Of a DNA stretch of 64,000 nucleotides, positions 45,801 through 52,639 are shown in pieces; position 1 is the stretch's first letter, and every line of letters begins with the position of its first letter. Below the pieces are notes generated by a model. The model ran no database searches, was not told the DNA's origin, and was given only the letters and a program-made list of their open reading frames with translations. The DNA is from Acidobacteriota bacterium (GTDB taxonomy: Bacteria; Acidobacteriota; Blastocatellia; Pyrinomonadales; Pyrinomonadaceae), in the NCBI GenBank assembly GCA_003385635.1, contig QQUY01000002.1:124001-188000 (forward strand), in the 5' to 3' direction. A program made the translations under genes and the position numbers.

Positions 45801-48743
45801 TCGACCGAAAGCAAGATGCGATGGGCGCTGAGTGTCGGAACAGACGATGAATACTGGAAGTTTCCGGAAACGGAAGAAGAATTCTGGCAGATCCAGAAGC
45901 TTCACGGGATCGAACGCGATTCGATCAAAGACGGTTACGGACGCCCCGTCTACATCAACATCTTCGAACAGACAAGGTATTCGGACAAAGCCTCTGTCAG
46001 CGACGGCAAGATGACGATCAAGCCCGTTACGGAGACGGTCCGCCACATTGAGGTCCGCAGTTTGGGATTTGACGGAAAGATGGACGACGGTGTCTACCCT
46101 GATGATGATTTCAATCTCGCACGGTTCTCTTCAAACCAGATTCGGCGCCACATAAAGCCTCCTCAGTCGAAGCTCACGATCAAGAAGATCGTCTTCGCGG
46201 GATCGAACGGGGCGATCACCGGCACCGTCACCGATTCAACCGGAGCCGTTATCCCCGGAGCGATTGTGACGGTCTCAGATGACGCAAGATCGATAAGCAG
46301 GTCCACGGAAACGGACTCTCAAGGCGTGTTCCTGATAGAGAACCTTCCTTCCGGAAGATACAGGGTGAAAGCTGAAGCGAGCGGCTTTGACACTTACGTA
46401 TATTCACAGATCCAGGTCAGGGCATACTCGTTGACTGAGATAGAGATCTCGCTTACACCGGGCGGAGTCACAGCGACGGTGGATGTCAGCTCAGGTGAAT
46501 CCCAGCAGATAGTGAGTGCCTCTTTCGCCGAACTGCGAACGACCGTAAGTGAGGGGCCAAATGCTCCTACGACCGGTGCTCAGATGGAGACTCCCCGCTT
46601 GCGAGAATACTTCCCGGAAACGCTTGTCTGGGCTCCCGAAGTCATCACCGACGATCAGGGCAAGGCCGAGCTGAAGTTCAAAATGGCCGACAACATCACC
46701 ACGTGGAAGATGTACACGATCGCGTCGACAAAGAACGGGAAGATCGGCGTCTCAGAGAACGAGATCACGGCATTCCAGCCCTTCTTCGCCGATCTCGAGC
46801 CGCCCAGGTTCCTGACAACCGGCGACGAGATCCATCTTCCGGTGCAGATCAGGAACTACACACCCGACTCCCAGCCTGTAAAGGTGACGATGGACCGGGC
46901 CAACTGGTTCTCGTTCCTTGGCGAAAGCGAGCTGAATCTCCAGGTCGCTTCGAACGCCAGCGAGAATGCAGTCTTTGGCTTCCGTGCCGAGCGAGCGGTC
47001 AACGGTGGGAAGCAGCGAGTCACGGCGATCGCGAACAATGATTCCGACGCGATCGAGAAACCGGTTTCGGTGCGGCCTAACGGCCAGGAGAGGGTTTCGA
47101 CGGATTCGGACCTGTTCTCTGGAAGTGCAAAGTTCCGCATTGATTTTCCTGCCGATGCGCTCGAAGAAGGACGCAGCGGGAATCTAAGGCTATATCCGAA
47201 TTTATTGGCAAACGTCGCCGATTCCGCCGAGGGTCTGCTTCGAAGGCCATATGGCTGCGGCGAGCAGACCATCTCTTCGACATACCCGAACCTGATGATC
47301 CTGAAGTTTTCACCGAAGAAGAGCAGGCTGCGCGAAAAGGCTTCGAAGTTTCTTCGTCAGGGGTATGAGAGGCTTCTCGGTTATCAGGATTCGACCGGCG
47401 GATTTACGTACTGGGGCCGCGAAGGATCAGCCGACATTTCGCTAACCGCTTACGCCCTCAGATTCTTGAAGGATGCGCGGAGCGAGCTCGAGATAGACGC
47501 GTCCGTTATCAGAAAAGCGGAGAACTGGTTGATCGAACAGCAGCGGCCCGATGGAAGCTGGACGCGAAAATACTCGTGGGAGAGTTCCGAGAACAGGGCC
47601 CGGACTACGATGCTGACCTCGTACATTGTCCGTTCTTTGACAATGAGCAGGCCCGAGAATGCCACGAGCGACAATACGGACGAGGCGCTTCGAAAGGGTC
47701 TTGAATGGCTGAAACAACGAAACTCTGAGATCGACGAGCCGTACGCGATGGCATTATACGGGCTCGCTTCTTCCGAGGCTGGATTCGAAGAAGATGCCGA
47801 CGCGATCGCAGAACGCCTTGAACAAATGATGATCCGCGAAGGAAACTCCGCCTATTGGAAGCTTGAAACGAACACGCCTTTCTACGGATGGGGAACTCCG
47901 GGCAGGATCGAAACGACGGCTCTCGTAGTACAGCTATTGAAGAAAACGGCCGGCACAGAGGCGGAGCGGGAATCGATTCAGCTTGGAACGATGTTCCTTC
48001 TGAAGAACAAGGACCGCTACGGCGTCTGGTATTCCACACAGACGACGATCAACGTTCTCGATGCCCTGTTAGCCGTGCTCGACAGTACGAGATCTGAGGC
48101 ACAAGCGAAACGGACGGCCGAGGTCCTTGTAAACGGAAGAGTCGTAAGATCCCTCGAGCTTCCGCCTGTAAACGAGATGGCTCCGGCGATCGACATAGAT
48201 CTCTCAGCCGAACTGGGCCCGGCGACAAACATCGTCGAGATCAGAACAAGCGACGACGCCGATCTGATGGCTCAGGTTGTCGGGACGCATTTCCTGGCCT
48301 GGAACATCGCACTCGCGAGTAATCAGGCCGGTACTAACAGCGGTTCAGACGAGTCCGTCTCGCGTCTGCTCGAGATGGACTACTCCTGCGACAAACTGAA
48401 TGCAAAAGTAATGGAAGAGGTCACCTGCAGTGTTAGAGCAGAAAGGGTCGGATTCCGCGGTTATGGAATGCTTCTCGCCGAGATCGGGATCCCGCCGGGC
48501 GCCGACGTCAGCCGCGAATCCCTGGAACGTGCACTCGATGAAGGAAACGGGATCAGCCGCTACGACGTACTTCCGGACCGGATCATAGCCTACATGTGGG
48601 CGCGGCCGGGAGGAACAAAATTCGATTTCTCGTTCAGGCCTAGATACGGGATAGACGCCCAGACTCCGGCTTCGATGACCTACGACTATTACAACGAGGA
48701 GGCGAAAGCGGTCGTCGCGCCGTTAAAATTCTCAGTGAAGTGA
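42861..48743 (+). CDS. Giant alpha-2-macroglobulin with inserted pseudopilin-like repeats and a carboxypeptidase-regulatory domain
   Basis: The 1960-residue protein starts with a signal peptide (FIALFALAVMCLSSVQAQ) and GAGG upstream. Macroglobulin beta domains fill roughly residues 25-800 (TVDKPIYQPGQSFNVRALMFD and similar). Residues 815-1090 contain three repeats with DPWGRPY, DPWGNKY and DGYGRPV, each followed by SGGADKK, TSGADGK or SLGFDGK and acidic ends; these resemble the C-terminal calcium-binding part of GspG-type major pseudopilins. A carboxypeptidase-regulatory-like domain follows (GAITGTVTDSTGAVIPGA, about 1116-1200). The MG/A2M core and the thioester CGEQ (1466-1469) in the TED domain come next. 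Bacterial A2M proteins trap proteases in the periplasm. The insert is unusual. Confidence 0.9.
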   Translation: MRLRFIALFALAVMCLSSVQAQKIDEERSGAVFGEGGLEFTLAYKNFGNEFDTRLTVDLLDADGRVSATTNRYVRVRKGRKQISVLLPLTEISQEEREDLMWYRIRYRLGSAHGIASLSQLIKDFFEISVASPDTIKPGQTFRTRIRANDPFKKIPVRDVNIAAALEIEIETEGDDDTIELKAKGKTDSKGIATLEFRIPSGIYIDYANDLNIKAEKFGFVREVELGLDELDSQGVLFLTVDKPIYQPGQSFNVRALMFDTSNTVITGEELEFSIYDEEETLLFRETVESSDYGVASVSWQIPDNAKLGNYKVEVEGEDDLSGGVLHFKVTRYDLPNFTVAARPDKSYYLPSDKTATITVSADYLFGKPVHSGKVRLVLETDRKWNWKKQSWDIEEGRSFEGPTDGEGKFVAELDISDELMKLTSSRWRRFEDLHLAAYFTDLTTNRTEQKRFDIRLSKEPIHVYLSVNGESLNQSLPISGWVSTFYADGTPAVCEITVEAKGDTNAESTYKHIAAANSNRFGAGKVIFRSPELESKSDDLDLKVVARDGSGSEGTFSDTIYLSEDPAITIFPEKAIHKPGEPVSVEVFATLEDSPLFVDVVRDWSVVASLNIELKNGRAKIEIPYEADFAGDLQIWAYAEYIDKDLDVQVARTKTSVIYPRQQNLLLDTKFSAASYKPGEDARVNFAINDGRGNAAQSALGVVVFDKAVEERARTDAEFGSYFTRFDSWLGRSRRFGSLTLKDLNDLDLTKPVSEELQITAELVLLGAGGYYWPKVERSEIDLTEPEYFFKSYFNTQLGPIERALDARSKEDSSIATDLRTLEEILSRRGIDFSSLTDPWGRPYEARFSAVKEYRVIEIVSGGADKKMGTRDDLILKRMNYKYFSAIEEKIKQAAAEKRDSERGFIRDYETLRSEIANLGIELDSLRDPWGNKYRFSFSVNYGSYAIEVYTSGADGKFESEIWRGDDAIVARSYTSYFASTESKMRWALSVGTDDEYWKFPETEEEFWQIQKLHGIERDSIKDGYGRPVYINIFEQTRYSDKASVSDGKMTIKPVTETVRHIEVRSLGFDGKMDDGVYPDDDFNLARFSSNQIRRHIKPPQSKLTIKKIVFAGSNGAITGTVTDSTGAVIPGAIVTVSDDARSISRSTETDSQGVFLIENLPSGRYRVKAEASGFDTYVYSQIQVRAYSLTEIEISLTPGGVTATVDVSSGESQQIVSASFAELRTTVSEGPNAPTTGAQMETPRLREYFPETLVWAPEVITDDQGKAELKFKMADNITTWKMYTIASTKNGKIGVSENEITAFQPFFADLEPPRFLTTGDEIHLPVQIRNYTPDSQPVKVTMDRANWFSFLGESELNLQVASNASENAVFGFRAERAVNGGKQRVTAIANNDSDAIEKPVSVRPNGQERVSTDSDLFSGSAKFRIDFPADALEEGRSGNLRLYPNLLANVADSAEGLLRRPYGCGEQTISSTYPNLMILKFSPKKSRLREKASKFLRQGYERLLGYQDSTGGFTYWGREGSADISLTAYALRFLKDARSELEIDASVIRKAENWLIEQQRPDGSWTRKYSWESSENRARTTMLTSYIVRSLTMSRPENATSDNTDEALRKGLEWLKQRNSEIDEPYAMALYGLASSEAGFEEDADAIAERLEQMMIREGNSAYWKLETNTPFYGWGTPGRIETTALVVQLLKKTAGTEAERESIQLGTMFLLKNKDRYGVWYSTQTTINVLDALLAVLDSTRSEAQAKRTAEVLVNGRVVRSLELPPVNEMAPAIDIDLSAELGPATNIVEIRTSDDADLMAQVVGTHFLAWNIALASNQAGTNSGSDESVSRLLEMDYSCDKLNAKVMEEVTCSVRAERVGFRGYGMLLAEIGIPPGADVSRESLERALDEGNGISRYDVLPDRIIAYMWARPGGTKFDFSFRPRYGIDAQTPASMTYDYYNEEAKAVVAPLKFSVK

Positions 48744-48770
48744 CAAGAGAGAAGACCTAACAGGCACAAG

Positions 48771-48905
48771 TCAGGTTTCAATGATCAAGGATCAAGGATC
48801 AAAACCTCTGAGAACCCAGTACTCAAAGTGAGACCGGTTATCAAATTAACCGGACAGATGTGGTACACAACAATTGACACATGATCCTTGATCATTGAAA
48901 CCTGA
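48771..48905. repeat. GATCAAG heptamer inverted-repeat element
   Basis: The 24 bases at 48771-48794 are exactly complementary to 48882-48905. The left arm contains TTTCAAT, GATCAAG, GATCAAG and GATCAAA in 7-bp phase. It starts 28 bases after the alpha-2-macroglobulin stop and belongs to the same family as the element at 41474-41741. Confidence 0.92.
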
Positions 48906-48942
48906 CCACATCTTTTCCATCCTGTCCATCTTGTTCCATTCC

Positions 48943-49905
48943 CTAATCCGTTTCGAACTGAAGTTCCTCGATGATCTCCTTCATATACCGCTTGCCGAGT
49001 TCCAGTTCCTCAGGCTTCAATGAAACGGCACCGACGACGGCGTGGCCGCCGCCTCCATAGCGTTCACAGATCTCGGCTATGTTGTGAAGCCTCGGCCTTG
49101 GAGACCAGGGGTTTGACCCAACGGAGATCTTCGTCCGGAAAGTGCTCTGCGTAAGGGCGACGTTGTATGTGGTCTGTGGATAGAAATAGTAAGGGATGAA
49201 CTTGTTGTAGCCTTCGATCCCTTTGTCGGTGAGATCGAAACTCACCACGCCCCGCGAGTAGCTTGCACGGCTCTTGATCAGCTCGACCGTGTTCCAGTGC
49301 TGTTCGAGGATGGGTTCGAGCTTGGCCCTGACCTCTTCACTTGCCACAACTTCATCGAGCGACTTGCTCTGCAGCGCGATGATGATCTTCTCGACTTCCT
49401 TCGGGTCCTTCTCGGATTCGATCACCTGCATCAGCTTTAGCGCCGAAGACCTTAGCTCGACGCATTGAGCCGGCGATTCGTAAAGTGCGCCATCGATGAT
49501 GTGCGCCCACTCGATCAGCTCGTCCATCGAGGAGTCTTCAAACCCGAATTTTTCTTTCGCGACCTTCGCAATGAATTCCGCACAGGATTTGCTCTCAGTA
49601 TCCAGAAACTTCTTGCCGGATTCGTCCGCAAGAAAGTGCCGCTCGTCTTCTTTGCTCAGAAATGCCGACTGATGATGGTCGAACCACCAGGTAAGACGGT
49701 CATCCGCGCAATACTTGAAATCGACTATCGCGTTCTCGTCCCCGTCGAATTGTTCGCGGTCAAAAGCGTTGCCCGCGCGGTGCATAGTCGGGGTGTAGCC
49801 GATCTCGGCATCGGGCTTGATCTTCGCGCGGTAGAACTTGCTGAAGAAGGCTGCCGACGAAACGCCGTCGAAGCAGTTTCCGTGATAAAGTATCCTCAAA
49901 TCCAT
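48943..49905 (-). CDS. DHH-family phosphoesterase
   Basis: The protein has 320 residues from the ATG at 49905, with AGGA six bases upstream; the frame also allows an ATG 12 codons earlier. Metal-binding motifs are H8...D13 (LYHGNCFDG), D62 (IVDFKYC) and D76-H77-H78 (WFDHHQSAF). The C-terminal DHHA1 motif RYGGGGHAVVG binds the substrate. The DHH superfamily includes oligoribonucleases, cyclic-di-AMP hydrolases and polyphosphatases; the overall layout suggests an oligonucleotide or short-polyphosphate enzyme. It is cytosolic and divergent from the GNAT gene. Confidence 0.85.
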   Translation of the reverse strand: MDLRILYHGNCFDGVSSAAFFSKFYRAKIKPDAEIGYTPTMHRAGNAFDREQFDGDENAIVDFKYCADDRLTWWFDHHQSAFLSKEDERHFLADESGKKFLDTESKSCAEFIAKVAKEKFGFEDSSMDELIEWAHIIDGALYESPAQCVELRSSALKLMQVIESEKDPKEVEKIIIALQSKSLDEVVASEEVRAKLEPILEQHWNTVELIKSRASYSRGVVSFDLTDKGIEGYNKFIPYYFYPQTTYNVALTQSTFRTKISVGSNPWSPRPRLHNIAEICERYGGGGHAVVGAVSLKPEELELGKRYMKEIIEELQFETD

Positions 49906-49997
49906 ACAGTTTCCTGAGCCCCCGTCCGGGCAAACATTCAAGATTAGAGGGAGGGCTTCAAATCGTCAAGCAAGGGGTTTCTCTTTCGAAAACCGAT

Positions 49998-50450
49998 ATG
50001 AAAGTTCGCATTGCGGAGAAGACAGATATTCCTTCGTTGATCGCTTTCAACCAGGCAATGGCTTTAGAGACCGAGGGTAAGAGGCTCGTAGACGAATTGA
50101 TCTCAGAAGGAGTAGCGGCAGTATTCGAGGATCGCGGAAAGGGTTTCTATGTGGTCGCTGAAAACGAAGGCGGGATCGTCGGCGGGCTGATGATCACCTA
50201 CGAATGGAGCGACTGGAGGAACGCCTGGTTCTGGTGGATCCAGAGTGTCTATGTAGTACCGGAATCCCGCGGCGGGGGAGTCTACCGGGAACTCCACGAA
50301 TTCGTCCGGGACCTCGCAAGAAAGCGCCCGGATGTCTTCGGGATCAGGTTATATGTAGAAAAGGAGAATTTCGGCGCACAGAAGGTTTACGAAAGGATGG
50401 GTATGGAAGAGACCGCTTACTTGATGTTCGAAGAGGAACTGGACAGGTAG
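49998..50450 (+). CDS. GNAT-family N-acetyltransferase
   Basis: This 150-residue protein has the GNAT layout: KVRIAEKTDIPSLIAFNQAMA at the N-terminus, the core strand GGLMITYEWSDWRNAWFWWIQSVYVVPESRGGGVYREL with the acetyl-CoA pyrophosphate loop RGGGVY, and GIRLYVEKENFGAQKVYERMGM. It transfers an acetyl group to an unknown amine. The ATG lacks a strong ribosome-binding site. The downstream spacer holds a repeat element. Confidence 0.88.
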   Translation: MKVRIAEKTDIPSLIAFNQAMALETEGKRLVDELISEGVAAVFEDRGKGFYVVAENEGGIVGGLMITYEWSDWRNAWFWWIQSVYVVPESRGGGVYRELHEFVRDLARKRPDVFGIRLYVEKENFGAQKVYERMGMEETAYLMFEEELDR

Positions 50451-50487
50451 CTTCTATTCTCAAGCTCCATTCGACCAGCAATATAAG

Positions 50488-50605
50488 TTGCCCCCCGCTT
50501 CAGCGGGGGGATGAGAAGCGACTCACATAATCTTCTGCCGGCTTTAAGCCCGCGTCTTTAGGGGCTGAAGCCCCTGGGCATGGTTTTCATGCCAGGTAAC
50601 CCCTC
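50488..50605. repeat. CCCCCCGC hairpin element, related to 30328-30464
   Basis: A perfect 8-bp stem with a TTCA loop (50491-50510) follows AAGTTG. Two more hairpins (AGGGGCT GA AGCCCCT and GGCATG...CATGCC) complete the block. The GTTGCCCCCC start and the CTGCCGGCT segment are shared with the 30328-30464 element. Confidence 0.7.
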
Positions 50606-50637
50606 ATTGGAAGTCAACCTTCCCCAGGAATCTCCAT

Positions 50638-50664
50638 AAGAAAAGGCTGCCAAATTCGGCAGCC
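50638..50664 (-). terminator. Rho-independent terminator of the zinc-ribbon gene
   Basis: On the minus strand the 7-bp stem GGCTGCC/GGCAGCC with a 6-base loop is followed by TTTT. It lies 22 bases after the stop of the 50687-50932 gene and supports that small gene as real. Confidence 0.8.
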
Positions 50665-50686
50665 TCGGCAATCTTGTGAGTCCCAA

Positions 50687-50932
50687 CTATTTCAAAGAGA
50701 TCTCCGGAGGATAGTAGAAGCCCCCGTGGGTCACAAGGGTTTCGGTATCGAACTTTTTGCGAGCGCCGCAGGAAAGGCAGCTCCGATAGCTTAGCCTCCC
50801 TTTTGAAAACGGACGGCTGAGGTTCCCGTGCCGGCAACCGAAAAGGCGGACGATCACACCTATCTTTTTTCCAAAAACTCTTCTTTCGGCGGACGCGAAA
50901 GCGCGGCCCGCATTCCTCATCGAATAACCCAT
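50687..50932 (-). CDS. Small zinc-ribbon-like protein
   Basis: The protein has 81 residues from the ATG at 50932, with GGAGG nine bases upstream; a GTG two codons earlier is too close to the site. Cysteines and a histidine are arranged as FGCRH followed 18 residues later by CLSC (FGCRHGNLSRPFSKGR, YRSCLSCGARKKFD), a treble- or ribbon-type zinc pattern. Similar short CRHxNLSRPF proteins occur in acidobacterial genomes as uncharacterised proteins, as far as I recall. A terminator follows. Function is unknown; nucleic-acid or protein binding is possible. Confidence 0.65.
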   Translation of the reverse strand: MGYSMRNAGRAFASAERRVFGKKIGVIVRLFGCRHGNLSRPFSKGRLSYRSCLSCGARKKFDTETLVTHGGFYYPPEISLK

Positions 50933-51022
50933 CGACACCCACCTCCTTGCTCAATTTGTATTGACGATATCGAACTAAACACGGAATTCTAACTATTTTT
51001 CAGAGACTTGGTCTGATTCCCG

Positions 51023-51388
51023 GTGTACTCCGGATTCACGGAGTCGTTTGAGATATTGCCCACCTTCCTGTTAAATGCTTCAGTGGCTGCTATTACAGAA
51101 GCAAGATTCGCGAAAATTTGCGGAGAAATTTCAAAAGACCGAGAATCGATCGTCCGTCATAACCCGATAGGCACCGAAGAAGAGATCCTCCTGTGGATGC
51201 TTCTCAGCGTGCTGATAAGCTATTTAAGCCTTTCAGAAACGGAAACGCCTTGTTTTTCGGGCACTCCGGACGCACATACGTATAAGAAGGCGATTCATCA
51301 CGTTTTGAAGAACCGCCGCGAGACGAATTTCGATATCGAGAAACATCTCTCACGAATGCTCAAGAGCAAAAATACTAGCCACAGATAA
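51023..51388 (+). CDS. Hypothetical small protein ending inside a repeat element
   Basis: A 121-residue frame from a GTG with no clear ribosome-binding site. The sequence has a hydrophobic centre (LLWMLLSVLISYLSLSET) and a basic C-terminus (AIHHVLKNRRETNFDIEKHLSRMLKSK). I recognise no family. The last four codons and the stop are supplied by the GCCACAGAT repeat arm, so the original end of the gene may have been replaced. It could be real but small, or a decayed gene. Confidence 0.4.
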   Translation: MYSGFTESFEILPTFLLNASVAAITEARFAKICGEISKDRESIVRHNPIGTEEEILLWMLLSVLISYLSLSETETPCFSGTPDAHTYKKAIHHVLKNRRETNFDIEKHLSRMLKSKNTSHR

Positions 51389-51488
51389 AGGGGATGAACA
51401 CGGATTCAGTTGAATTGAACACAATACTCAAGACCGTAATCATAGGCCGACCCGATAGCCATCTGTGTTTATCCCCTTTATCTGTGGC
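51378..51488. repeat. GCCACAGATAAA-type inverted-repeat element
   Basis: The arms 51378-51405 and 51461-51488 are complementary at 26 of 28 positions. It belongs to the same family as 40368-40506. It begins within the 3' end of the upstream frame and ends 12 bases before the start of the next gene. Confidence 0.9.
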
Positions 51489-51499
51489 AAAACCACACA

Positions 51500-52192
51500 A
51501 TGATCATAGAGAAGTTCACCATCACGCCCTTTCAGCAGAACACGCGAGTCGTCGCCTGCAAGGACACAAGGAAAGCCATCTGCATCGATCCGGGCGAAGA
51601 ATGTCCGGAGCTTGTCGAGTTCGTGAACGAAAGCGGATTTGATCTTCAGGCTATCACCCTGACGCACGCCCATCTCGATCACGTAGGAGGGACGCTCGCG
51701 CTTTCGGACAGCTTTCCCGATGCCGAGATCATTCTTCACAAGGACGACGAGGAGATGTACCTCAACCTTCCTTTACAGCCGCTGATGATGGGGATTCCCC
51801 AGGCGCAGCTGAAGCCTTTGAAGATGGATTACGGCGATCCTCCAAAGATCACGAGGTATTGGGAGGACGGCGAAGAGTATGCCGTGGGAAATTTGGTTTT
51901 CCGGATATTGCACACACCGGGTCACACGAAGGGGCACGTGATCTTTGCTGAAGAGAAGGAGAAGAAGGTGTTTGTAGGTGACTGCCTGTTTCAGGGCTCG
52001 ATCGGACGGACGGATCTGCCCGGGGGGTCCTACGAACAGATAATGGACTCGCTCAACGAGAAGATCGTGACGCTGGGAGACGATTTCACCGTGTATTCCG
52101 GTCATGGGCCTGAAACGTCCATCGGCAAAGAAAAACGGACAAACCCTTTCCTGACAGGCGTTTATCAACCTTCGAAGGGTAGGTTCGTTTAA
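51500..52192 (+). CDS. MBL-fold hydrolase, glyoxalase II-like
   Basis: This 230-residue protein has H56-x-H58-x-D60-H61 (LTHAHLDHVGG), a further ligand region HTPGHTKGHVIF and the terminal YSGHGPETSIGKEKRTNPFL, typical of the YcbL/glyoxalase-II-like group, which hydrolyses thioesters such as S-lactoylglutathione. It is cytosolic. The start follows a repeat element directly and lacks a good ribosome-binding site. It shares four bases with the end of the convergent receiver gene. Confidence 0.9.
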   Translation: MIIEKFTITPFQQNTRVVACKDTRKAICIDPGEECPELVEFVNESGFDLQAITLTHAHLDHVGGTLALSDSFPDAEIILHKDDEEMYLNLPLQPLMMGIPQAQLKPLKMDYGDPPKITRYWEDGEEYAVGNLVFRILHTPGHTKGHVIFAEEKEKKVFVGDCLFQGSIGRTDLPGGSYEQIMDSLNEKIVTLGDDFTVYSGHGPETSIGKEKRTNPFLTGVYQPSKGRFV

Positions 52193-52620
52193 CCCTTGCC
52201 AACTGTCTTCTGCCGTCCTGAGGACAATGCCTCTCTGCATTCCGCCACGAGCTGTTCCAGTATCAGAGGCTTCTCGAGTGTCCGCGCTACTCCCATCGAT
52301 GATGCCTCCGAGGCAAGTTCATCGCTCAAGTACGCCGATATCAGAATGAACCGGCCAGCATCGACGGTACCAGCTAGACCGGCAAACACTTCCAACCCGC
52401 TAGATCCTGGCAATCGATAATCGCAGACGACCAGTTGTTCGACGTGGTCGCGATCTTCGCGGATCATATTGATCGCGGATTCGCCATCCGGGAAAACCTT
52501 GACGACAAAACCCTCGCGCGAAAGGTAGCTCGCGAGCCCGCGCCGCTGAACATCGTCGTCCTCGATCACGTAGACGCACGGCGGCTCTGCTTCTGAATGC
52601 GGTTTGTTTTCTTCCGTCAT
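52189..52620 (-). CDS. Stand-alone receiver-domain response regulator
   Basis: The protein has 143 residues starting MTEENKPHSE at 52620. The larger open frame upstream is a shadow of the next gene. The receiver is intact: E20-D21-D22 (VYVIEDDDVQ), phospho-acceptor D67 (VVCDYRLPGSSG), the switch ILISAYL and the lysine in LEKPLI. There is no output domain, so it may work as a phosphate relay or bind a partner. It is 20 bases after the FG-GAP gene and may be cotranscribed with it, although one is cytosolic and the other secreted. Confidence 0.88.
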   Translation of the reverse strand: MTEENKPHSEAEPPCVYVIEDDDVQRRGLASYLSREGFVVKVFPDGESAINMIREDRDHVEQLVVCDYRLPGSSGLEVFAGLAGTVDAGRFILISAYLSDELASEASSMGVARTLEKPLILEQLVAECREALSSGRQKTVGKG

Positions 52621-52639
52621 TGGCGAATCCAAGTGCAGG

